From positions 1-64,000 of the forward strand of contig JALSRK010000028.1 in assembly GCA_026984795.1 (NCBI GenBank): a DNA stretch of 64,000 nt, read 5' to 3'. Positions 1 through 7,234 of the stretch are shown here, piece by piece. The notes below the pieces were generated by a model. The model saw only the letters and a program-made list of their open reading frames with translations. It was not told the DNA's origin and did no database searches. Every line of letters starts with the position of its first letter. The first letter of the stretch is position 1. A program made the translations under genes and the position numbers. The stretch is from Solibacteraceae bacterium. GTDB taxonomy: Bacteria > Acidobacteriota > Terriglobia > Bryobacterales > Bryobacteraceae.

Positions 1-1
1 C

Positions 2-253
2 TTCGGCAGCGTCTGCCACGGAGCCGGCCGCCTGATGAGCCGGACGGCGGCGAAGAAGGGCCGCAACGCCAAGGAAGTGGAGCGCGGCCTGGCGGAGCGG
101 GGCATCATCGTCCGTAGCGAGACGAAGAACGGCATCCTCGAAGAAGTGCCGGAAGCCTACAAGGACGTGGACGAGGTGATCGAAGTCGTCGAGCAGGCGG
201 GCCTCGCCCGCAAGGTGGCCCGGCTCAGGCCCATGGGCGTGATCAAGGGCTGA
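2..253 (+). CDS. rtcB: RtcB RNA-splicing ligase, C-terminal fragment
   Basis: This is the last 83 codons of RtcB, the GTP- and Mn(II)-dependent ligase that joins 2',3'-cyclic phosphate (or 3'-phosphate) RNA ends to 5'-OH ends. The frame is open from the window edge, so the gene begins upstream. The segment CHGAGR followed by MSRTAAKK is the family motif containing the histidine that carries GMP during catalysis, and the chain ends in the typical RLRPMGVIKG tail. The methionine at position 35 is internal to this motif and is not a start. The gene converges on the small minus-strand gene at 263-595 with only 9 bases between them. The identification is firm; only the 5' part is missing. Confidence 0.93.
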   Translation, partial: FGSVCHGAGRLMSRTAAKKGRNAKEVERGLAERGIIVRSETKNGILEEVPEAYKDVDEVIEVVEQAGLARKVARLRPMGVIKG

Positions 254-262
254 TCTTGAGGT

Positions 263-595
263 TTACTGGCTGGGCCGGACTTGCTTTGGGATTTCCACGG
301 CTCCCGGCTTCCCCCTCAACTGTACGGCTTCCGCCATGCCGGCCAGCGAGATCGTGCGGTAGAGCTGCTCGATCCGGTTCTCGAGCAGCGCGACCCGCTC
401 CTGTAACGTCTCGATCCGGCCCTGCACCGCCGCCGGGTCGATCTCCGGGGCGGAAATCACTTGCAGAACGGCGTTGCGGGCAAATTCGGAGATGCTCCGG
501 GCCCCCGCTTCCCGGAATGCCGCCCGCAACTTCTCATACTCACCTTCACTCAGCCGGAAGTTCACCAGCCGGTTTCGTGGATTGACTACGCTCAT
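263..595 (-). CDS. Small ribbon-helix-helix-like protein with C-terminal coiled coil
   Basis: A 110-residue protein. Residues 8-45 (starting NRLVNFRLSEGEYEKL, then a helix SISEFARNAV) look like a ribbon-helix-helix or MobC-like DNA-binding fold: a basic beta strand followed by two amphipathic helices. Residues 55-85 have heptad leucines (IETLQERVALLENRIEQL) and should form a coiled coil for dimerisation. It could be a small transcription regulator or an orphan mobilisation-type accessory protein; no relaxase or toxin partner is adjacent. It is divergent from the efflux genes starting at 864, so it might regulate them, but that is inference from position only. The ATG at 595 opens a clean basic strand and is the natural start. 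Confidence 0.6.
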   Translation of the reverse strand: MSVVNPRNRLVNFRLSEGEYEKLRAAFREAGARSISEFARNAVLQVISAPEIDPAAVQGRIETLQERVALLENRIEQLYRTISLAGMAEAVQLRGKPGAVEIPKQVRPSQ

Positions 596-863
596 CGTCT
601 GGTTCCTCCACAGCGGCCGCCGTGGGCTGCCCCGCCCGGAGCCGGCCGCCGGCGCTCTTTCTTATCGGCGTCCAATGGGAATTGTTGAACGAAAAGCGGG
701 AAAGCCGCGAATCGTCCTTCGAAATATCATACCCGAATCAGTCCGTTCCCAAAACCCGGCGCGGAGGTTTTTTTCTCCCGCCTGCACTGCTCTCCGTCGG
801 CCCGGGCCGTCGCAAGTCGATGGAACACCCGGCCCCCGGATTCGTATCCCATGTCTGAGGCAC

Positions 864-2081
864 ATGGCACGGCAAACGATGCGACGCAACTCTTCCGGCA
901 GGCGCCGGTGGTTCTGGATGGCTGGATTTCTGCTGCTTGCGGTGGGAGCGGCGCTCGGGATCCGGGCCTCGCTGCGTCCGGACCACACGATCGATCCTTC
1001 GCGCCTGGTGACGGTCGAGCGAGGTGACATCGCCCGCAGCGTGGTGGCCACCGGCAAGATCGAGCCACGGGCCAAAGTGGAGGTGAAGTCGAAGGCCAGT
1101 GGCATTGTGAAGAAGATCCTCGTGGACTACAGTGATACCGTGCGCCGCGGCCAGGTGCTCGTCGAGCTGGACAAGGAAGAGCTCCAGGCCCGGGTACGGG
1201 AGGCCCGGGCGCTGCTCATGGCCGCCGAGGCCGCCGAGAAGGCGGCTGTCGCCTCCTATGAGCGGAACAGAGTCGAGGCGGAAGGGCCCGATCTGCCGTT
1301 CCTCAAAGCCGCCGCCGAGCGGGCCCGCCGCTTGCACGAGGACGGCCTGATCTCCCGCGCCGTCCTCGAAGAAGCCGAGCAGGCCTACCAGATGGCCCTG
1401 AACCGGCAGATGCGGGCCTTGCGTAACGTCGCCGTGGCCAAGGCCGAGATCGCCCGCGCCCGCGCCCAGGTGGCTCAGGCCCGCGCCGCCCTGGACCGCG
1501 CCGAAGAGGATCTGCGCAACTCCACCATCGTCAGCCCGATGGACGGCGTCGTGCTCTCGCGGGACGTCGAAGTCGGCGACGCCGTCAGCTCCATCCTCGT
1601 CCTCGGCTCGCAGGCGACGCGCATCATGACGCTCGGGGACATCAGCGACGTCTACGTCCGCGGCCAGGTGGACGAGGCCGACATTGGCAAGGTCTACATT
1701 GGCCAGCCGGCGCGGATCGTCGTCGAGAGCTTCAAGGACAAGAAGTTCCGCGGCCAGGTCACCCGGATCTCGCCTCTCGGCGTCGAGGAAGACAACGTCA
1801 CGACCTTCGAGGTGCGAGTTTCCATCGCCAACCCGGCGGGCGAGCTGAAGGCCAACATGACGGCGAACGCCGAGATCATCCTCGAAGAAAAGCACGACGT
1901 GCTGCTGGTGCGGGAGGCGGCCATCGTCTACGACCGGAACCGCAAAGCCTTCGTCGAAGTGCCGGATCCGGCCTCCGAGACCGGCCGCCGCCGCGTGCCG
2001 GTGGAATTGGGAATCTCCAACGGCATCCTCACGGAAGTCGTCTCGGGGCTGAACGAGGGCGACCAGGTGATCCTCCAGTAG
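864..2081 (+). CDS. MacA/HlyD-type periplasmic adaptor subunit
   Basis: A membrane-anchored periplasmic adaptor (about 405 residues) that links an inner-membrane transporter to an outer-membrane channel. A single N-terminal membrane segment covers residues 16-33. It is followed by the first half of a lipoyl domain (VEVKSKASGIV, with DTVRRGQVLVELD), a long alpha-helical hairpin rich in Ala, Glu and Arg (about 105-215), the second lipoyl half (IVSPMDGVVLSRDVEVGD) and a beta-barrel/membrane-proximal region ending at GLNEGDQVILQ. The reading frame is open far upstream, but the ATG at 864 puts a short basic region directly before the membrane segment and has GAGG at 857-860. It is followed after 18 bases by two MacB-like permease genes, so the three form an operon. 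The substrate (peptide, antibiotic or lipid) cannot be read from sequence. Confidence 0.88.
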   Translation: MARQTMRRNSSGRRRWFWMAGFLLLAVGAALGIRASLRPDHTIDPSRLVTVERGDIARSVVATGKIEPRAKVEVKSKASGIVKKILVDYSDTVRRGQVLVELDKEELQARVREARALLMAAEAAEKAAVASYERNRVEAEGPDLPFLKAAAERARRLHEDGLISRAVLEEAEQAYQMALNRQMRALRNVAVAKAEIARARAQVAQARAALDRAEEDLRNSTIVSPMDGVVLSRDVEVGDAVSSILVLGSQATRIMTLGDISDVYVRGQVDEADIGKVYIGQPARIVVESFKDKKFRGQVTRISPLGVEEDNVTTFEVRVSIANPAGELKANMTANAEIILEEKHDVLLVREAAIVYDRNRKAFVEVPDPASETGRRRVPVELGISNGILTEVVSGLNEGDQVILQ

Positions 2082-2099
2082 CGCCGGCGGGGAGAGGGC

Positions 2100-3353
2100 A
2101 TGGGCTTCCGCGACCTGCTTGCCGACACGCTCCGGACCTTGTGGGTGCACAAGCTGCGCACGGCGCTCACCATGTTCGGCATCGCCTGGGGGATCATCGC
2201 CATCACCCTGATGGTGGCCGCCGGCGAAGGGTTCTACCGGGGTCAGGCCGAGGTGGCCGAGCGCTTCGGCCGCAACGTGCTGATCGTCTTCCCGGGCCGC
2301 ACCAGCATGCAAGCCGGCGGAACCCGGGCCGGGCGGCTCCTCCGCTGGCGCGCGGGCGACTACTTGCAAGTGAAGCAGGACGCTCCGGCATGCCGCCACG
2401 TGCTGCCGGAGCTGGGAAACCACCAGGTGATCCGCAGTCCCTACAACAGCGCCCTCCGCCTGGTGGTCGGCTCCTTGCCGGAATTCGCCTACGTGCGCAC
2501 GATCGACGTGGACCGGGGCCGGTTCTACAACCAGGTCGATGTGGAGGAAGCCCGCCGCGTGGCCGTACTCGGCAGCGACCTCTATGAACAGCTCTTTGCC
2601 GGGAGGCCCGCGCTGGGGGAGCGGATCCTGATTGCCGGCGTGCCCTACACCGTGATCGGCATCACGAAGGAGAAGGACCAGGACTCTTCCTACGACGGCC
2701 AGGACATCACCAAAGTGTTCATTCCCTTTACCTCGATGCTGCGCGACTTCCCGAACCGGGAAGGGCCCCCGGACGCCGTGGACCGCCTGCTCGTGACGCC
2801 GCTGGATCTGGAGCGGCACCGGGCCTGCAAGGCGCAGGTGCGGGCGTCGCTCGCCCGCCTGCACCATTTCGACCCGGCAGACGAGGACGCCGCCTGGATC
2901 TGGGACACGGTGGAGAACGCCAAGGAGTTCCAGATGATGACCAACGGCATCAAGTACTTCCTCGGGGCCGTGGGGCTGGTGACCCTGTTCCTCGGCGGCA
3001 TCGGGGTGATGAACGTGATGCTGGTGGCGGTGCGCGAGCGGACGCGGGAGATCGGCGTGCGCAAGGCGGTGGGCGCCACCCGAGGCGCGATCGTCCGCCA
3101 CTTCTTCCTGGAGACGCTGATCGTCGTGTTTCTGAGCGGCGGGGCGGGAATGGCGGTGGCCTACGGGCTCTGCGCCGCCGTCAACACGCTGCCCATGCCC
3201 GACTACTTTGCCGGCCTGATCCCCACCTGGAGTTCGACGCTGCTCTCCTTCGGCCTGCTGGGGCTGACCGCGGTGCTCAGCGCCATCTATCCGGCGAGCC
3301 GCGCCGCCGCCGTGGATCCCATCGAGGCCTTGCGGTTCGAGGCGGGAGGCTGA
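2100..3353 (+). CDS. MacB-like ABC transporter permease, first copy
   Basis: A 417-residue integral membrane protein with MacB/FtsX topology: TM1 at about residues 20-42 (the ALTMFGIAWGIIAI region), a large periplasmic MacB_PCD-type domain to about residue 275, then three more membrane segments near 282-305, 335-360 and 375-400. The end of TM2 carries the family hallmark GGIGVMNVMLVAVRERTREIGVRKAVGA, which couples to the ATPase, and the C-terminus has the usual PASRAAAVDPIEALR signature. The nucleotide-binding domain that real MacB carries at its N-terminus is absent. A Shine-Dalgarno sequence (GGGGAGAGGG) precedes the ATG. It is translationally close to the second permease (6-base gap), suggesting a heterodimeric membrane core working with the adaptor at 864. 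Confidence 0.88.
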   Translation: MGFRDLLADTLRTLWVHKLRTALTMFGIAWGIIAITLMVAAGEGFYRGQAEVAERFGRNVLIVFPGRTSMQAGGTRAGRLLRWRAGDYLQVKQDAPACRHVLPELGNHQVIRSPYNSALRLVVGSLPEFAYVRTIDVDRGRFYNQVDVEEARRVAVLGSDLYEQLFAGRPALGERILIAGVPYTVIGITKEKDQDSSYDGQDITKVFIPFTSMLRDFPNREGPPDAVDRLLVTPLDLERHRACKAQVRASLARLHHFDPADEDAAWIWDTVENAKEFQMMTNGIKYFLGAVGLVTLFLGGIGVMNVMLVAVRERTREIGVRKAVGATRGAIVRHFFLETLIVVFLSGGAGMAVAYGLCAAVNTLPMPDYFAGLIPTWSSTLLSFGLLGLTAVLSAIYPASRAAAVDPIEALRFEAGG

Positions 3354-3358
3354 CGGCC

Positions 3359-4612
3359 ATGTTCCGGGAGATCTTGCGGCAATCCGTGCAGGCGCTGCTG
3401 AGGAGTCCCACGCGCACGTTCCTGACCATGCTGGGCATCGTCTGGGGCGTGGTGGCGGTGGCGCTGTTGCTCGCCTACGGCTCCAGTTTCCGCTCCATCA
3501 TGGTCGCCGGGTTCGACGCCTTGGGCCGGAGCGTGGTGATCTGCTGGCCCGGGCAGACCAGCGAGCAAGCCGGCGGGGAGCGCGCCGGGCGGCCCATCCG
3601 TTTCGAACAGGCCGACGTCGAGGCGATCCTCGCCGAAGTCCCGCTGGTCAGGACCGCGTGTCTGGAGACCGTCCGGGAGTGGCCGATCTCCTATGGCGCC
3701 CGCCTGTCGAGCCACCTGGTGCGCGGCGTCTGCCCGGAGTACGGGCGCATGCGCAACGAGGTCCCCGCTGAGGGCCGCTGGATCTCGCCCGAGGACGTGC
3801 TCGAGCGCCGCCGGGTGGCGTTCCTGGGCGACGCAGTGCGGCGGAAGCTGTTCGCCGGCCGGCCGGCGGTGGGCGAGACGATCCGCATCGGGCGCATGCG
3901 CTTCACCGTGATCGGCGTCATGGCGAAGAAGATCCAGTTCGCCAACTACTTCTCGAGCGACGACGAGAGCGTCTTCATCCCCTATTCGACGGCCGGCGAT
4001 CTATGGAACAACCGCTACGGCTCGGTGCTTCTGTTCGAGACCGTGAACCCGGCCTTCGAAGAGCAGGCCATCCGGCAGGTGCGCGCCGCCATCGCCAAGC
4101 GGCAGCGCTTCTCGCCCACCGACGAGCGGGCCTTCACGGCCTTCGGGCGGCAGCGGTTCCGCCCGGTCATCGACGGCATCACGATCGGGCTGCAGGGGCT
4201 GCTGCTGGTGATCGGCGTGCTGACGCTCGGCATCGGCGGCGTGGGGGTGATGAACATCATGCTGGTCTCCATCGACGAGCGGATCCGGGAGATCGGGCTG
4301 CGCCGCGCGCTGGGGGCCAGGCGGTGGCACATTCAACTGCAGTTCCTGAGCGAGGCGCTGGTGATCACGCTGATCGGCGGCGCGATCGGGCTGATCCTCG
4401 CCTGGGCCCTGTCGGCGCTCATCGGCCCCATCCCGCTGCTCGGGCCGCTCTTCGACGACACCTCGGGCAGGGGAGACATCCATCTGGTGATCTCGCCCGT
4501 CACGGTGGCGGTCTCGGTCTTCGTGCTTCTGGTGGTAGGCCTGTTGAGCGGACTCATCCCGGCTTCCCGGGCCTCGAGCCTGGATCCCGCCCAGGCGCTG
4601 CGATACGAGTGA
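3359..4612 (+). CDS. MacB-like ABC transporter permease, second copy
   Basis: A 417-residue paralogue of the preceding gene with the same layout: TM1 (FLTMLGIVWGVVAVALLLAY), a periplasmic domain, and three C-terminal membrane segments with GIGGVGVMNIMLVSIDERIREIGLRRALGA and a final PASRASSLDPAQALRYE. The two proteins have equal length but clearly diverged periplasmic domains, which suggests an obligate heterodimer rather than a recent duplication. No ATP-binding subunit lies on either side, so the ATPase must be encoded elsewhere or shared. The GGGAGG Shine-Dalgarno sits inside the end of the previous gene. The gene converges on the regulator at 4685-6883, with 72 bases between the stops and no clear terminator. 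Confidence 0.87.
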   Translation: MFREILRQSVQALLRSPTRTFLTMLGIVWGVVAVALLLAYGSSFRSIMVAGFDALGRSVVICWPGQTSEQAGGERAGRPIRFEQADVEAILAEVPLVRTACLETVREWPISYGARLSSHLVRGVCPEYGRMRNEVPAEGRWISPEDVLERRRVAFLGDAVRRKLFAGRPAVGETIRIGRMRFTVIGVMAKKIQFANYFSSDDESVFIPYSTAGDLWNNRYGSVLLFETVNPAFEEQAIRQVRAAIAKRQRFSPTDERAFTAFGRQRFRPVIDGITIGLQGLLLVIGVLTLGIGGVGVMNIMLVSIDERIREIGLRRALGARRWHIQLQFLSEALVITLIGGAIGLILAWALSALIGPIPLLGPLFDDTSGRGDIHLVISPVTVAVSVFVLLVVGLLSGLIPASRASSLDPAQALRYE

Positions 4613-4684
4613 GCCAAGGGCGCGGTGAAGCCGGTGGGTCGCGCCGGGGCGGGCAACGGAGGAACCCGGGAAGCGGAAGGCGGT

Positions 4685-6883
4685 TCAGCGGAAGTTCTCC
4701 ACCATAACGATATTGGTTTCTTCTTCGTTTGCGCGCACGTAGAGCAGCCAACGGCCGTCCGGGCTGATGGAGCAGCCGCTGTCTACTACCCGTCCCGTCC
4801 CGAGAGCGGCCACTTCACGGATTTCCGATCGATCGTAGGGGACGAACTCAACGGACCAGGAGCGCTCCAGAGGCTGAACCTGCTTCCAGGAGACGAAGAA
4901 CACTCCCCGCTCGGTGAGCACCCAATTCCTCGAGTTCTCCCACTGCAACTCTTCGAGGAATAGCGTTTCGTCGCCCCCTTCCACCGGCGTTCTCCAGAGT
5001 CCGGGCACGCTACGCCGGTTGTAATAGAGAAACTTGCCGTCGGTCGACTCCACGCCTTCGTATCCTCCGTGACGCGTGACCTGGACCATCTCGCCGCCGT
5101 CGGTGGAAACCTTCCAGACCTGTGCCGTTCCCGAGCGGTCGGAACCGAAGTACACCCAGCGTCCGTCCCTCGACCAGCTCGGGCGCACATCCTCGCCGCT
5201 GCCGGTCACCAGAGGCTGCGGCGGGTCGCCGTCCAGCCCGACAACGTAGATGTCCCAGTTCCCCCGGAGTGCGGAATCGAAAGCGATCCGCCGGCTGTCC
5301 GGCGACCAGCGCGGACTGCCGAGCGGTTTCGGAAAAGAGACGAGGCGCACGGCGTTGCTCCCGTCCGGGTCGCTCGCCCAGAGTTCACCTCCCCTGGGCG
5401 AATTGAATACGAAAGCAAGCCGGGTGCCGTCGGGCGACAGCCGCGGGTTGGAAGCTGAGCGGACGGGAAGCTCCAAACGCTCCGAGAGGCGCTTTCGGTA
5501 GCTCGTTTCGCCGATCGGGACCCGCCAGATCACGTTGTCGCTGGCATACCTCACGAAAGCCAGGCGCCCGCCTGCCGGCGAGACGGCGGGAAGAATCGCA
5601 TTGGGCCCCGCCCCGGTGATGCTGACGGGCTCGCCTCCGGCGGCGGGGACCTTCCACAATGTCGTCTCCCCTCGGCGGCTGGAAGAAAAAACGATGTACC
5701 GCCCGTCGGGCGTCCAGGCCAGGCCGTGGATGCGGCTATTGTCGCGAGTGAGGCGGCGCGCCGCTCCGCCCGTCAGCGGGACCACATAGAGATCTCCCAA
5801 CAGCCCGGCGGTTCTCCGGATGAATGCCAGCAATTGCCCATCGGGGGAAATCGCGGGACTGCTGTCGCCCGGGGTGTTCTCCGGCGGCCACGTCACCCTA
5901 AGATTGTGTCGGGTATCGATCACCCGGAGATAGACGCTGAGGGGCTCCGCCGGGGACTCTTTGTCCACGTACGCCAGGATGTTCCCGTCTGGAGACCACG
6001 AGATACGCTCTGTTGCGGGGATTCCTGCGAATGCCGAGGCCGGGCCGGGCGGGCCGAAATCCAATCCCATGACCCGGGTCTCCCGCCATGTGTCCGTCGA
6101 GATCACGTAGAGGGCGGCCGTATCGCCCGTGCGGCGGTAGAAAGCGATCCGCGAGCCGTCCGGCGAATACTCCGGAGCGAAGTCGTCGCCGGGGCTCTGG
6201 GTGATGCGCTGCGGCGTCTCCGAACCGAGAGCCTGGACATAGATGTCGTAGTTGCTGCGGTCCCGGCCGTTCCATGCGAAAGCCAACGTGGCGCCGTTCG
6301 GAGAGAAGCTGGGAGTGGTTTCGGACCCCGGCAGGCGGGTGAACGGAGTCGGTGTGGGCGGCGTAGCGATTTCCGATGCCGGTCCGTGGCCGAACCAGGC
6401 TATGGCTACCAGGATGACGACCGCCAGGCCGGCCGCGGCTATCGGAGCCGCCAGCCGCCTGATTCCCGGCGACGGAGCCGTGGCGTCGGGGCGAACCGGC
6501 GGTTCGGGCGGTGGACCGATCCTCTCCACCGGGGCCAGGAACCGGTATCCGCGACGCGGGACGGTCTCGATGAAGCGGGGATTCTCCGCCGAGTCACCCA
6601 GCGCCTCCCGGAGCTTGTTGACGGCCGTATTCAGGCAATGGTTGAAATCGACAAAAGTGTCTTCCGGCCAGAGCTTCCGCCGCAGGGTGTCCCGCGTAAC
6701 GATCTCTCCCGGCCGTTCCAGCAGCAAGAGCAGGATCTGGAAAGGCTGTCCGGTGAGCCGGATCTTGACGCCGCTCTTGCGCAGTTCTTCGGCCGCGGGG
6801 ACGACCTCGAACGTGCCGAAACGAAGAACCAGTCTAGAGGCGGCGCTCCCGGTGAGAGCAGGAATCTGTGCCTTTGCTTTCAT
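4685..6883 (-). CDS. Membrane-bound one-component regulator: winged helix - TM - TolB/PD40 beta-propeller
   Basis: A 732-residue protein of CadC/ToxR-like design. Residues about 18-120 are an OmpR/PhoB-type winged helix (RLTGQPFQILLLLLERPGEIVTR region, then DFNHCLNTAVNKLREALGD and PRRGYRF). A Pro-rich linker leads to one membrane segment near residues 147-168 (AAPIAAAGLAVVILVAIAWF). The remaining ~560 residues contain about eleven PD40-type repeats of the form SPDGxxLAF (for example FSPNGATLAF, WSPDGNILAY, ISPDGQLLAF, LSPDGTRLAF), which should build one or two beta-propellers in the periplasm. The layout implies that the propeller senses an extracytoplasmic ligand and the cytoplasmic winged helix binds DNA. 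It is divergent from the TonB-dependent receptor gene, and the 351-base gap contains a repeated motif, so it probably controls the cluster at 7235-18547. The ligand is unknown. Confidence 0.87.
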   Translation of the reverse strand: MKAKAQIPALTGSAASRLVLRFGTFEVVPAAEELRKSGVKIRLTGQPFQILLLLLERPGEIVTRDTLRRKLWPEDTFVDFNHCLNTAVNKLREALGDSAENPRFIETVPRRGYRFLAPVERIGPPPEPPVRPDATAPSPGIRRLAAPIAAAGLAVVILVAIAWFGHGPASEIATPPTPTPFTRLPGSETTPSFSPNGATLAFAWNGRDRSNYDIYVQALGSETPQRITQSPGDDFAPEYSPDGSRIAFYRRTGDTAALYVISTDTWRETRVMGLDFGPPGPASAFAGIPATERISWSPDGNILAYVDKESPAEPLSVYLRVIDTRHNLRVTWPPENTPGDSSPAISPDGQLLAFIRRTAGLLGDLYVVPLTGGAARRLTRDNSRIHGLAWTPDGRYIVFSSSRRGETTLWKVPAAGGEPVSITGAGPNAILPAVSPAGGRLAFVRYASDNVIWRVPIGETSYRKRLSERLELPVRSASNPRLSPDGTRLAFVFNSPRGGELWASDPDGSNAVRLVSFPKPLGSPRWSPDSRRIAFDSALRGNWDIYVVGLDGDPPQPLVTGSGEDVRPSWSRDGRWVYFGSDRSGTAQVWKVSTDGGEMVQVTRHGGYEGVESTDGKFLYYNRRSVPGLWRTPVEGGDETLFLEELQWENSRNWVLTERGVFFVSWKQVQPLERSWSVEFVPYDRSEIREVAALGTGRVVDSGCSISPDGRWLLYVRANEEETNIVMVENFR

Positions 6884-6952
6884 TCCTGGGTCACTCGCCT
6901 CACGCTGTCTGGATTATATCGGCCCCCGGCCCGGCGGACAAGGGCCGGCAGG

Positions 6953-7198
6953 CCGCTGACCTCCGTCCGTAAGCCGTGCGACTTCACACAGTTCGCCGCT
7001 GACGTCCAGTTGTCTTCTGCCGGCGGGGGTTTGAACCTTTTTTGATTTGACTCCCCGGCCGCGATGCCTCTAAATCGAGGTGCTCCAGGCAATCCGCGGG
7101 GCTGCGGTTTCGTGGCCATGCGGGGGCGCGGATGGGGCGCGGGGCATCGTCCGTTCACTCTTCCCGCTGAAGCGTCAGCCGCCGCCTTCGACCGCTGA
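6953..7198 (+). repeat. Four direct copies of CCGCTGA in the regulator/receptor intergenic region
   Basis: The intergenic region 6884-7234 contains the heptamer CCGCTGA at 6953-6959, 6996-7002, 7064-class position 7164-7170 and 7192-7198, all on the plus strand. The first two copies extend to GCCGCTGACCTCC and GCCGCTGACGTCC (12 of 13 identical) and start 43 bases apart, close to four helical turns. The third copy sits in an inverted repeat, GCTGA-AGCG-TCAGC (7166-7179). Tandem direct repeats in phase are how OmpR/PhoB-type winged helices usually bind. They are therefore candidate operator sites for the regulator at 4685-6883. The rest of this gap shows only a weak plus-strand promoter candidate (TTGACT at 7047-7052, then an 18-base spacer and TAAATC). 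Confidence 0.5.
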
Positions 7199-7234
7199 GG
7201 AGCCTCATGTCTGACTAACGGAACGAGGTGTTTG

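Noticed and set aside
256-688. Plus-strand frames over the ribbon-helix-helix-like gene
   Set aside because: Arg/Pro-rich shadow frames without domain or ribosome site.
738-3101. A 787-codon minus-strand open frame over the adaptor and permease genes
   Set aside because: It is antisense to well-recognised genes, has the His/Arg/Pro/Gly-rich composition of a GC-frame shadow and no domain.
7047-7076. Promoter TTGACT with an 18-base spacer and TAAATC for the receptor gene
   Set aside because: The -10 matches consensus at only three positions; kept as a remark, not as a feature.
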